Source: CAXQUZ01 sp942491145 (GTDB lineage Bacteria; Myxococcota_A; UBA796; UBA2385). From it: a stretch of 64,000 bases of DNA. Under the pieces are notes generated by a model. The model was not told the origin of the DNA, did not search any database, and worked only from the letters and a program-made list of their open reading frames with translations. The position numbers and the translations under genes were made by a program. Shown here one piece after another: positions 1-8,588 of the stretch. Position 1 is the first letter of the stretch. Every line of letters begins with the position of its first letter. Location: contig CALOBC010000039.1 of assembly GCA_942491145.1 (NCBI GenBank), forward strand, positions 1 to 64,000, written 5' to 3'.

Positions 1-1
1 G

Positions 2-1489
2 GCCCTCGACCGCTTCGACGCTATCGGGACCGACACCTTGCTTCGGTGAGACCGTCGTGGGGTTCCTCGGTACTCAGCTCGAGCAGCTCTTCGGCTCACC
101 TCGACCAGACCACCGCGAAGCTCTATGGCGTGTACGACGGCCATGTCGGTGGACCGACCCCGGCCCACGGGTTGTCCTCCAGACCGGCTCAAAGACCACC
201 GCCCGGACCTCAAGCAGCTGGTCTTCGGCATGTGCATACACGGCAGCTGCGGCGTGCCGCTGACGATGGGCCTGCACGACGGCAACACCTCCGACTCAGT
301 GGCGAACCGAGGACACCTCTCCAAGCTGGGGGCGCTCCTTCCGGCACCCGACGACGTCACGGTCGTCGCCGACTGCAAGCTCGTCGACGGCGAGACGTTG
401 GGGCTGCTCACCGGCAGCGGCTTCCACTTCGTCAGCCTCGTGCCCAAGACCTTCAATGTCCGGGGAGAGCTCATCGACGAGGTCTGGTCGCATGCGCCCG
501 ATGTCGCGGACTGGCCCATTCTCGCCACGAAGCCCGGGGCCAAGAAGGCCGATCCGATGCGCCACTACCGAGGGATGTCGAGGACGGGGGCGTTCAATGT
601 GGCGTTCCCGGCCCCGTCGCCCGACGAATCTCCGGTCGAGAGCCTCGAGCTGTTCCGTTGCCTCGTCGTCCACTCCGAGGACCTGGAGGCCCGATTCGAC
701 AGCAGCATTGACGGCAAGCTCGAGCGCGAGGCCGCCAAGCTGCAGAAGACCCACAAGCGGCTGCTGGCGGAGGAATACGCGTGTGCGGCGGATGCGGAAC
801 AGGCGGTAGGGCCGCTGGTGAGGAAGCTCAAGTGGCATGCCGCCAGCGTCACGGTCGAAGAGCGCCAAGTTGTCGAGAAGCGGTCCAAGCGCGGCCGTCC
901 CCGCAAGGACGCCCCGCCCCCCGAGACGCGCACGGTCTACGTGCCCCAGGTCCACCTCGTCCGCGACAATGAGGTCATCGCCCGCGCCCGCCGGCACGCT
1001 TCCTGCTTCGTGCTCGTCACCGACTGGTCCACCGAGGAGTGGGACGACGAGCGCGTTCTCTCCGAGTACCGCTACCAGTCCCTCATCGAGGGCCACACCG
1101 GCTTCCGCTGGCTCAAGGGCCCCGCGGCCGTCGCACCCGTGTTCCTCGACACGCCCAACCGCATCCGAGCACTCGGCTTCATCTTCATGGTGGCCCTGAT
1201 GGTGCGCAACTACATCCAGTTCACGCTGCGCGCGGCGATGAAGGACCGCGGCCAGGGCATTCTCCACCCATTTCGCAAGCGGCCCGACGACAACCCAACG
1301 ACCGAGATGGCCCTGGTCTGGTTCGAGGGGGGCATTGCCACTTCGCTACGCCAGCCAGGTGGTCCGTGGGTTCGGCAGCTGCCGAAGCTGCCCGAGGCTG
1401 CTCTCGAAGTGCTTGAGCTGCTCGACATTTCCGCGGATGTGTTTCGCGTTCCACCACGGCGAACGGAAAATGGGAGGGCTGGGCCGTAG
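2..1489 (+). pseudogene. Decayed IS1634/IS4-family transposase (5' end outside window)
   Basis: Remnant of a DDE transposase of the IS1634 type. The main open part (from about 185 to the stop at 1489) reads KDHRPDLKQLVFG, then VVADCKLVD (second catalytic Asp) and SLIEGHTGFRWLKGP (catalytic Glu with the usual YR..SLIE..FRWLK context). The upstream part is present but scattered over frames: ALDRFDAIGTDTLLR (2-46) ends at a TGA in frame 2, ETVVGFLGTQLEQLFG (48-95) is in frame 3, and HLDQTTAKLYGVYDG (about 100-145), which carries the expected first Asp, is in frame 1 before the reading returns to frame 2. At least three frame changes in the first 190 bases make a functional product unlikely, unless they are sequencing errors. 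The true N-terminus and left inverted repeat lie outside the window. No right inverted repeat could be identified. Confidence 0.85.
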
Positions 1490-1586
1490 ACCCCGGGAGT
1501 CACAGTCAGGCAGCTGCGCGCTCTCTTGTTCTTGGGCGCAGCCCAACAGTCCAACCTCCCGCTGGAGAGGCGAGGCGGTCGGTGCG

Positions 1587-1605
1587 AGGGCATCATCCGT
1601 GCCCT
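1587..1605 (-). terminator. Possible weak terminator hairpin after mreB
   Basis: A 6-bp inverted repeat, AGGGCA / TGCCCT with a 7-base loop, lies just downstream of the minus-strand mreB stop, between it and the convergent transposase remnant. There is no T-run, so this is a weak call based on position and symmetry only. Confidence 0.3.
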
Positions 1606-1611
1606 GGAGGT

Positions 1612-2640
1612 TCAGCGGATCAGCAACCGGGCGCAGTCGTCGCCGAGGCCGAGCATCCGCCCAGCGCCCAGGATGGTTGCCCTCTCCGGGTGTTCGGCCA
1701 CCACAACCGGGATGCCCGTCGTCTCACTGAGCCAGTCTTCCACTGCGGTCAATCGGGCTCCGCCGCCCGTGAGCACAATGCCTTGGTCGGCCACATCGGC
1801 CGCAAACTCTGGCGATGCCCGGCTCAGCAAGCGGCGCAGCCCCAACGCGATGGGCTGAAGCCCCGCTTGGATGGTGGGGACCAGCAGCTCGGACTCGATG
1901 CGGACCTCCCGGGGGATGCCCGTGGTGAGGTCGCGGCCCGTGACCACCATCGACAAGGGCTCGCGGCGCGCGGTGGCGCCAGCCACTTGGGTCTTGATGA
2001 TCTCAGCCGTGCGGTCACCAATCATGGCCTTGTGGTGTTCCTGAACCCAGCTCGCGATGCTGTCGTCCAGCACCGCGCCGCCGCCTCGCACCGTCTCAAT
2101 GTCGACGGGGGCGCCCATGCTGAGCAGGGATATCTCGGTGATGCCGGCGCCCATGTCCACCACGACCGATGCCATCGGTTGGGTGTAGGGGAGCTCGGCT
2201 CCCAGCGACGCAGCCACCGACTTGGCGACCAGGTCCACATGGCGTGCACCGGCGGCGCGTGCGGCATCCTGTACTGCCCGGCGGGCCACTTCTTCGGTGG
2301 CCTGAGGGACGCACACAAGCATCCGCAGCCCCCGCCAGGAGCGTCCTGACGCGGCGATTCGCAGCCCTTCTTCCAGCAGGTGCTGGGCCAAGGCGTAGTC
2401 CTCCACGATGCCGCCCCGGAGGGGGCGCACCGCAAGGATGTGTTCGGGGGTGCGGCCCAACATGCGACGCGCTTCGTCGCCAACGGCAACCACACGTCGT
2501 GTGCCGCCGTGCTGTTCCACTGCCACCACAGACGGCAGCTCAGCAGCGAGGCCCTTGCCCCGCACAAACACCCGGGTGTTTGCTGTGCCAAGATCGACCG
2601 CGACATCGACATTCAAGCGGCCGAAGGCATCATCGAGCAT
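1612..2640 (-). CDS. mreB: MreB-family actin-like rod-shape protein
   Basis: Bacterial actin of the MreB family, 342 residues, the usual length. It polymerises under the inner membrane and directs lateral peptidoglycan synthesis. Visible family motifs: phosphate-1 loop VAVDLGTANT (residues 13-22), the GRTPEHILAVRPLRGGIVED segment typical of MreB, phosphate-2 VVVDMGAGITEIS, and the C-terminal adenosine motif GIVLTGGGA followed by ETTGIPVVVAEHPE. Its start lies 3 bases after the stop of the zinc-ribbon membrane protein, so the two are probably co-transcribed. mreC, mreD and mrdAB are not adjacent. It could therefore be an MreB paralogue rather than the main shape protein. Confidence 0.9.
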   Translation of the reverse strand: MLDDAFGRLNVDVAVDLGTANTRVFVRGKGLAAELPSVVAVEQHGGTRRVVAVGDEARRMLGRTPEHILAVRPLRGGIVEDYALAQHLLEEGLRIAASGRSWRGLRMLVCVPQATEEVARRAVQDAARAAGARHVDLVAKSVAASLGAELPYTQPMASVVVDMGAGITEISLLSMGAPVDIETVRGGGAVLDDSIASWVQEHHKAMIGDRTAEIIKTQVAGATARREPLSMVVTGRDLTTGIPREVRIESELLVPTIQAGLQPIALGLRRLLSRASPEFAADVADQGIVLTGGGARLTAVEDWLSETTGIPVVVAEHPERATILGAGRMLGLGDDCARLLIR

Positions 2641-2643
2641 TGT

Positions 2644-3120
2644 TCAGTCGCCAAAGCCCTTGATGTTCTTCACCTCGACATAGGGCTTGTCGATGACGGA
2701 GGCAATGTGCTGGGCGTCGCCCGTCAGCGGCTTCTCACCCGAGGACTTGACGATATAGCGCTTCCCGTCATCGGTGACCGCAACCACCTCAAACATGGCG
2801 TCCTCGCCGCCCATGACGTGCTCCACCTTCACGACGCGGTCGAACGACACGCGCTCGGTGTCGGTCGCCATCCGCGATGTGTGCGTGATCACGATGGAGT
2901 GGGTCTCTTCGTCCACCACAACCCGGTCGGCAGTCTGGAACTTGAAGAGGTAGGCCAGCGTTGCGGCACCCAGCACCATCATCAGTGCGAGGAAGCCGAG
3001 AAGCACCATCGGACCGCTCTTTTTGGGAGGGTCTTCGGTGAAGTCGTGAAAGCAGTGCTTGCAACGAGACGCCTCGACAGGCACCTCTGCGCTACAGCTG
3101 GGACAGCTTTTTGTCGCCAA
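2644..3120 (-). CDS. Zinc-ribbon single-pass membrane protein
   Basis: A 158-residue protein with an N-terminal zinc ribbon (C6-x2-C9 and C20-x2-C23), one membrane helix at about residues 37-60, and an Asp/Val-rich C-terminal domain of about 95 residues that could be a small beta-fold. The start is TTG at 3120, preceded by GGAGG at 5-base spacing, which outweighs the absence of an ATG. The gene lies 3 bases upstream of mreB on the same strand. Function is not recognised. The arrangement (ribbon, helix, soluble domain) suggests a membrane adaptor, and the neighbour suggests a link to cell shape, but that is inference. Confidence 0.7.
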   Translation of the reverse strand: MATKSCPSCSAEVPVEASRCKHCFHDFTEDPPKKSGPMVLLGFLALMMVLGAATLAYLFKFQTADRVVVDEETHSIVITHTSRMATDTERVSFDRVVKVEHVMGGEDAMFEVVAVTDDGKRYIVKSSGEKPLTGDAQHIASVIDKPYVEVKNIKGFGD

Positions 3121-3201
3121 CGCGACCTCCGAAGTTCCGAGATTGCGGACGGTTACGCGGCCTTGTGACTGCTGTCAAGAGGACCGGCAGTCATGGACCT
3201 G

Positions 3202-3606
3202 TCAGGAGCGATTCTGGGGGCCCTCGGCGAGGCGCCGTGCGAGGGGCGCAAGCAGCACCGGCAGCAGCAAGGCCACTGGGGAGCCTGGGCGCTCTTTCTG
3301 ATAGCGCTTGTAGACCCGGCCGCCCGCTTTGAGCATGCCCGCGACACTCCCGGCCGCGCCGCATGTGTCGGCGAGGGCGCGCAAGTGGGCAACGGGGAGC
3401 GCTTCGAGGTCTTCTCGGTCCCACTTGGAGAAGGGCAGCCCCTCAGCCCGTGCCCGCTGGGCGATCCGGTCGAGGGCGAGGTCCAAGAGCTCTTCACGCA
3501 CAACCACGTTCGGCACCGCCACATCCAAGTCGGCGATCAGATCGACCAGATCGGTCTCGGGGATGTTCTGGAAGATCGCAAGCTCTGCTGGGGTAAAACC
3601 GGGCAC
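3202..3606 (-). CDS. Hypothetical protein, 134 residues
   Basis: Not recognised. It starts at GTG 3606 with GGAGG five bases upstream. The N-terminal half is acidic and helical (TPAELAIFQNIPETDLVDLI), followed by a predicted amphipathic region and a hydrophobic C-terminal stretch, VALLLPVLLAPLARRL, which could touch or insert into the membrane. It is the first of three minus-strand genes ending with mreB (81-base gap to the zinc-ribbon gene), so an operon is possible. No domain could be assigned. Confidence 0.55.
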   Translation of the reverse strand: MPGFTPAELAIFQNIPETDLVDLIADLDVAVPNVVVREELLDLALDRIAQRARAEGLPFSKWDREDLEALPVAHLRALADTCGAAGSVAGMLKAGGRVYKRYQKERPGSPVALLLPVLLAPLARRLAEGPQNRS

Positions 3607-3737
3607 AAGGACCTCCGGGACATGGTTGCTGCGGGTGGCTCCGCGCTTACTGCGTAGTCCGCGGCGGTACCGGGCGCGCCTTCAAGTCGCTCGCCCCACG
3701 CTCCAGCCTTCGACCCTGCTGTGCTCCCGAGGTTCCA

Positions 3738-5447
3738 TTGGCACTCTCCTTGATCTCCCTCGGGCTCACTGGCCTCCACCGACTGCTCAGCGCGCCGCTG
3801 CGCTTGGCCCTCTATGGGCTGGGCAGGCTGCGACTCGGTCGTCGGGGTGTGGTGCGCCTCCCGCTGGCCCCCGGTCGCGACGGCGACAGCCAGCACCACC
3901 GGGTGAGGCTGCTCAACACCTTTCAGGAGCTCGGAGACGACCCGGCAGTGGCCGAAGTGGTCTTGGATCTGGATGGCTTGTCGGTGGGCTGGAGCGGTAT
4001 CCAGGACCTGCAGCAGGGCATCCGCCGGCTCAAAAGCACGGGCACGCGGGTGACCGCCCACGTCGATGGCGCCGGCTTGAGGGAGCTGTCCTTGCTCGCC
4101 ACCCTGGACCGGGCGACGCTGACACCTTCCGCCGAGCTGATGTTGACGGGGCTTGGTGCGCGGCTGGCCTTCTATGCCGATGCGCTCGACCTCATCGGTG
4201 TCGAGGTGCAAGTCGAGTCCGCCGGGCGCTTCAAGAGCTTCGGCGAGTCCTACATTCGTACCTACGCCAGTCAGGAGAACCGTGAGCAGCTCCGGGAGTT
4301 GCTCACGGACCTCCAGGATCAGCTCCTCGGGGCCATTGCCTTGGCGCGGCCCCAGTCCGCCGCCCCCCTCACGACACTGCTCGGTCAGGCCCCCCAGGAC
4401 GCCGACTCGGTGCTTGATGCGGGCCTTGTGGATGCTCTCGCATATCCGGACGAGCTCAAGGCCAACCGCAGAGCGGTGCATGGCTCCGAGCTGTCGGTGA
4501 TGAGCTATTCTGCGTACTCGTGGTCACGGGGATGGTCCCGTCGGCTGGGGCGCAAGCAGCTTGGCGGCCCTGTGGTGGCCGTCGTGCATCTGGAGGGCGC
4601 CGTCACCTACGGGGAACAGAGCCGACGCAGCGCCAGCATCAGCTCTGACACTGTGGTCCCGCTGCTCAACGGGCTGGCCGAGCAGAGCCAGGTGAGTGCG
4701 GTCGTCCTCTCAGTCCAGTCCCCCGGGGGCAGCGCTCTCGCCAGCGACCTCATCGCTCGAGCCGTGCGGAGACTCGGTGAGAAGAAACCAGTGGTCGCAG
4801 TCTTTGGCGATGTGAGTGCCAGTGGTGGATACTATCTTGCGGCACCCGCAGCCGAGATCATCGCCAGACCGGGCACCATCACTGGCTCCATCGGAGTGGT
4901 CGGCGGCAAGCCGGTCTTCGCCGCTGCCCTCGCCCGCTTGGGCGTTCGGGATGAGACGGTCGCAGTGGGGCCGGATGTGGGGATGTTCGGTCCCTTCGCT
5001 GCGTTTACGCCCGACCAGCGCCGGCGCTATCAGGCGTCGATTGCGCGGGCCTACGAGCGGTTCCTCGGCGTGGTGTCCGCCGGTCGGCGCATGCCTCGCG
5101 AGGCTGTCCACGCCGTGGCCCAGGGGCGGGTCTGGACGGGCAAACAGGCGCTGGGTCACGGACTCATCGATCACATTGGGGATGTGCACACCGGCCTCGG
5201 GCGGGCACGGGTGCTCAGCGGGCTCGGGCCCTCCGAGGGCAGGGTTGTCCACTTCCGCACCGCACCCCCCCGGTGGCGCGGCCTCATGGACCTCGCCTCG
5301 GGCCGCGGACAGGTGGAGGCGCTCTCAGCCCTCGCGGGCTTGCACTTGGTGCCGGGTGCGGCCGTCCTGGCCCCGCTGGTACCGCTGTTGCGGCGCCAAC
5401 CCCACCACCCCCTCGCGCTCATGCCCCTGCCGGACCTCCTCGACTGA
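3738..5447 (+). CDS. sppA: Signal peptide peptidase SppA, 67K type (S49 family)
   Basis: Membrane-bound serine/lysine protease that degrades cleaved signal peptides. At 569 residues it has the long duplicated architecture of E. coli SppA: an N-terminal S49 repeat carrying the general-base lysine (GRFKSFGES, K166) and a C-terminal S49 repeat with the nucleophile in DVSASGGYY (S362), preceded by SPGGSALASDLI and followed by GTITGSIGV. A hydrophobic N-terminal segment (residues 1-30) acts as anchor. The start is TTG at 3738 with GAGG five bases upstream. The kinase gene follows after 156 bases in the same direction. Confidence 0.9.
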   Translation: MALSLISLGLTGLHRLLSAPLRLALYGLGRLRLGRRGVVRLPLAPGRDGDSQHHRVRLLNTFQELGDDPAVAEVVLDLDGLSVGWSGIQDLQQGIRRLKSTGTRVTAHVDGAGLRELSLLATLDRATLTPSAELMLTGLGARLAFYADALDLIGVEVQVESAGRFKSFGESYIRTYASQENREQLRELLTDLQDQLLGAIALARPQSAAPLTTLLGQAPQDADSVLDAGLVDALAYPDELKANRRAVHGSELSVMSYSAYSWSRGWSRRLGRKQLGGPVVAVVHLEGAVTYGEQSRRSASISSDTVVPLLNGLAEQSQVSAVVLSVQSPGGSALASDLIARAVRRLGEKKPVVAVFGDVSASGGYYLAAPAAEIIARPGTITGSIGVVGGKPVFAAALARLGVRDETVAVGPDVGMFGPFAAFTPDQRRRYQASIARAYERFLGVVSAGRRMPREAVHAVAQGRVWTGKQALGHGLIDHIGDVHTGLGRARVLSGLGPSEGRVVHFRTAPPRWRGLMDLASGRGQVEALSALAGLHLVPGAAVLAPLVPLLRRQPHHPLALMPLPDLLD

Positions 5448-5603
5448 CCGCCCACCGGTCACGGGTGTGACCGTGCATCTTGGGCTCTAGCGCGGCCCCA
5501 CGCGCCCTTTGCCGCACTGTTGCGTGCCTTCCCCGACTTCCGGGGTGGGCGTGCTACGTTGCCAGGGTGTGCGCGCCCAACACAACTCGCTGACCGCAGG
5601 CCC

Positions 5604-7298
5604 ATGACCGTCGACGCCGACAATAGCCATCCCGACGGCACCCCCAAGCGACTGGGCCGGTACCGGCTGCTGCGGCCCATCTCCACGGGGGGCATGGCGC
5701 GGGTGTTCGAGGCACGGCGCGAGAGTCTGGCGGGGGTCAGTCCCCGGGTGGCCATCAAGGTCATCCTGCCCGACTTCGCGGCGCAGGACCGGTTTCGCGA
5801 CCTGTTCATCAACGAAGCCCGCATTGGCTCATTGCTCCAGCACCAGAACCTGGTCCAGATCCAGGACTTCGACTGCGAGCAGGGCGTCTACTACCTGGTC
5901 ATGGAGTTTGTGGAGGGGGTGACCGTCCGCCGGTGCATCAGCCTCGCTCGCCGCAACGGCATCGAGGTGCCGCCGGTTGTGATTGCTGAAGTGGGCCGAC
6001 AGGTGTGTGAAGGGCTGAACCACGCCCACACCGCCCGCCGCCAGGACGGGGCGCCGCTGGGGCTGGTCCACCGCGACATCAAGCCCTCCAACCTCATGGT
6101 CAACCCCCAGGGCATCATCAAGGTGCTCGACTTCGGCATCAGCCGGGCGCTCATCACCGAAGAGCGTGAAGGCGCCGTTCGGGGCACCTGGGGCTACATG
6201 GCCCCAGAACAAGCGGTCGGTCAGCCGGTGGGGCCCCAAGCCGACCTGTTTGGGCTGGCGGCGGTGCTCTACGAGATGGTTGCCCAGAAGCCGCTGTTCG
6301 CGGAGAAGAGCGAAGACACCATCAAGGCGCTGCTGGGGGACGACGAAGCCGCCCGTCGCGCGGCGCGCTTGATGGGCCAAGCGGGTCCACTGGGCGGCAT
6401 CCTCATTCGGGCGCTCCAGCGCGACCCGGCAGCCCGCTACGGCACCGCCGACCAGATGGGCCGTGCCCTCAGCGATCTGCTGCCCGACCCGGTCACCGCC
6501 CGCGACACCATCGTCCGCTTCCAACAGACGATTGCGAGCCTGGGCGACTCTCCCACCGTCTCGCCGGGGGCGAGCGCACCGCGTGTGCCCTTTGGCATCT
6601 CGGCACCTTCCCAGCGCTCGATGGGCTCCTTCAGCATCGAAGGTCCCGGCCTTCCGGTCGCCGTCGGAGGTCCCGGCGGGCCCCGCCTCGAGATGGAGGG
6701 CAGTCCCCCGGCCTCGTTGCTCACCGGTCCTACCCCCCAAAGCGGCCGGGGTCGCACTGCTGTGACGGCCGCGTTTCTGGCTCTGGCCGCCGGCATCGTT
6801 GGCTTCACGGCGTGGCAGGTGCTTCGGCCTTCGCCTCTGCCCGAAGATCCCCCAGCCCACGTTATTCCCGCGCTTGCTGAGCCGGGCACGCCGCCGATGG
6901 TGCCGGCGCCTGAAGATGCGCCCAACACTGCGTCGCTGTCCGACTTTGAGGAAGAGCCGGAGGCCCCGCCTGAGGTGCCCGTGCCCACCCCCGAGCCTGC
7001 GCCGAAGCCCCGGGTGACCCCTCGCCCTGCGCCGGCTCCCGAGCCCGAGCCGTCCGCAGCCTCGTCGTCGGCCACAGGCGAGCTGACGGTCAGCTCGATC
7101 CCCCGGGCCAAGGTCATCGTGGACGGGCGCTTCATCCGCGAGAGCCCGCTGTTCCGCCACGAGCTGCCGGCGGGGGATCACGTGGTGGTGCTCATTGCCC
7201 CCGACGGGGAGAGCCACAGCTTCAAGGTCAATGTGCCTGCCGACGGACAGGTCCGCCGCGTCTGGTCCTTCGAGGTCAAGGCCTTCGTCGGCGACTGA
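5604..7298 (+). CDS. Membrane Ser/Thr protein kinase with C-terminal PEGA domain
   Basis: Hanks-type kinase, 564 residues. The kinase domain occupies about residues 15-290: glycine loop STGGMARVFEA, catalytic Lys in VAIKVIL, HRDIKPSNLM catalytic loop, DFGIS metal motif, GTWGYMAPEQ activation segment. A Pro/Gly-rich juxtamembrane region follows, then one membrane helix (AFLALAAGIVGFTAW), a long Pro/Glu linker, and a PEGA-type beta domain (GELTVSSIPRAKVIVDG...) expected in the periplasm. The ATG at 5604 was preferred over upstream in-frame starts because the kinase homology begins just after it. It ends 3 bases before the stop of a convergent tyrosine phosphatase. Substrates are unknown. Confidence 0.9.
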   Translation: MTVDADNSHPDGTPKRLGRYRLLRPISTGGMARVFEARRESLAGVSPRVAIKVILPDFAAQDRFRDLFINEARIGSLLQHQNLVQIQDFDCEQGVYYLVMEFVEGVTVRRCISLARRNGIEVPPVVIAEVGRQVCEGLNHAHTARRQDGAPLGLVHRDIKPSNLMVNPQGIIKVLDFGISRALITEEREGAVRGTWGYMAPEQAVGQPVGPQADLFGLAAVLYEMVAQKPLFAEKSEDTIKALLGDDEAARRAARLMGQAGPLGGILIRALQRDPAARYGTADQMGRALSDLLPDPVTARDTIVRFQQTIASLGDSPTVSPGASAPRVPFGISAPSQRSMGSFSIEGPGLPVAVGGPGGPRLEMEGSPPASLLTGPTPQSGRGRTAVTAAFLALAAGIVGFTAWQVLRPSPLPEDPPAHVIPALAEPGTPPMVPAPEDAPNTASLSDFEEEPEAPPEVPVPTPEPAPKPRVTPRPAPAPEPEPSAASSSATGELTVSSIPRAKVIVDGRFIRESPLFRHELPAGDHVVVLIAPDGESHSFKVNVPADGQVRRVWSFEVKAFVGD

Positions 7299-7301
7299 AC
7301 C

Positions 7302-7763
7302 CTACTGGGGCAAGTTCTGCACGAAGCTGTCGATGCTGCGGGTGATGAGCCCCCGCACCCGGCGGAACTTCCAGCGCCATGCACCAATGGGGTCGGGCAC
7401 CTCGCTGGCGCCGCCGAAGCTGCCGAGTGGCATGATCTTGCCGTCCACTGCGGGGTGCAGCTCCCGCAAGCGCATCTGGTGGCGAAGCTCCATCACCAGC
7501 ACATAGTCAGCCCAGTCGAGCAGGTCCGGAGGCACGCCGCCGCTGCGCAGGTCCGAGATGTCGATCCCGATCTCCGCCATTGTGCGCACCGCCATCGCGT
7601 CGGGGGGGCGGTCCATGATGCCCATGATGCCGCCGGATGCCACCTCAAGCCTCAGCCCACTGGCCTGGACCAGGTGCCGCGCGTAGCCCTCGGCCATCGG
7701 CGAGCGGCAGATGTTGGCCGTGCAGACGAACATCAGGCGGGTGGGTCGGGGGGCGTCGGTCAT
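7302..7763 (-). CDS. Low-molecular-weight protein-tyrosine phosphatase (Wzb/LMW-PTP family)
   Basis: 153 residues, the normal family size. The P-loop C(X)5R is CTANICRS with nucleophile C14 and R20, and the C-terminal general acid is probably the Asp of VPDPIG. The family removes phosphate from tyrosine (bacterial capsule and polysaccharide kinases) or from arginine. The gene is convergent with the Ser/Thr kinase with a 3-base gap, so the two are not co-transcribed even though the enzyme activities are opposite in type. No capsule genes are nearby. Confidence 0.85.
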   Translation of the reverse strand: MTDAPRPTRLMFVCTANICRSPMAEGYARHLVQASGLRLEVASGGIMGIMDRPPDAMAVRTMAEIGIDISDLRSGGVPPDLLDWADYVLVMELRHQMRLRELHPAVDGKIMPLGSFGGASEVPDPIGAWRWKFRRVRGLITRSIDSFVQNLPQ

Positions 7764-7964
7764 GGGGGTGGGGTCATCCGGGCTGGGTCAGCGGTGTGGC
7801 CACTCGAGGGCCGTACCCGGACCAGCCGGGTCGGACGGGATAGCGGGCTTCGGTCAACCCGGCGAGTGTGCCTCCATCGTGAGTCTCGCACAATCGCCCT
7901 GTCCCCACGGCCCCTCCCTGCGAGCTGTATGGCTCGCAGGAACCGCACCCCTTCGGAGGATCCC

Positions 7965-8480
7965 ATGGCCAACCCAACCGCAGTGTTCGAGACGAACTTC
8001 GGCAGCTTCACCACCGAAATCTTCCTTGAGGAGATGCCCATCACGGCGGAGAACTTCCTGAGCCTTGCCGAGAGTGGCTTCTACAACGGACTCCACTTCC
8101 ATCGGATCATCCCGAACTTCATGTGCCAGTTCGGCTGCCCCCACAGCAAGGACCCCAACAGTGGCCGTGCCGGCACGGGCGGCCCCCCCCACGGCAACAT
8201 TCAGGACGAGTTCCTGGACTCCGCCAAGTTCAGCAACGAGCCCGGCACGCTCAGCATGGCGAACACTGGCCGCCCCAACTCCGGTGGCAGCCAGTTCTTC
8301 ATCAACACCGTGCACAACTCGTTCCTCGACTGGTTCGACAAGCGCACCGAGTCCAGCCACCCGGTCTTCGGAAAGATCGTGGACGGTATGGACGTGATCA
8401 AGGTGCTCGAGGGCAAGGGCTCCCGCTCCGGCAAGACCTCGGTGCCCTGTCAGGTCATCTCGGTGACCGTCAACCGCTGA
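7965..8480 (+). CDS. Cyclophilin-type peptidyl-prolyl isomerase
   Basis: 171-residue single-domain cyclophilin that catalyses cis-trans isomerisation of Xaa-Pro bonds. Hallmarks: FHRIIPNFMCQ (catalytic R47), GTLSMANTGRPNSGGSQFFI and HPVFGKIVDGMDV. There is no signal peptide, so it is cytoplasmic (PpiB-like). ATG 7965 was chosen over an upstream in-frame extension because GGAGGA lies at 7955-7960 and homology starts at the second residue. A hairpin follows the gene at 8541-8573. Confidence 0.92.
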   Translation: MANPTAVFETNFGSFTTEIFLEEMPITAENFLSLAESGFYNGLHFHRIIPNFMCQFGCPHSKDPNSGRAGTGGPPHGNIQDEFLDSAKFSNEPGTLSMANTGRPNSGGSQFFINTVHNSFLDWFDKRTESSHPVFGKIVDGMDVIKVLEGKGSRSGKTSVPCQVISVTVNR

Positions 8481-8540
8481 GCGGGCTGCTGCCGGTCATG
8501 TCTTCTTCAAGATCATGACTGGCAGGAATTTTTCGTCAAA

Positions 8541-8573
8541 GCCAGGTCCTTGGGTTTCCCCGGGTGACCTGGC
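8541..8573. terminator. Candidate transcription terminator hairpin between convergent genes
   Basis: GCCAGGTC (8541-8548) pairs with GACCTGGC (8566-8573), and the stem continues inward as CUUGGG/CCCGGG with two G-U pairs, one bulged base and a 4-base loop (about 14 pairs). It lies between the cyclophilin stop and the convergent lipoprotein gene, so it could serve either strand. There is no clear U-tract on the plus strand. Confidence 0.5.
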
Positions 8574-8588
8574 GTTGTTGCGTCCGGC

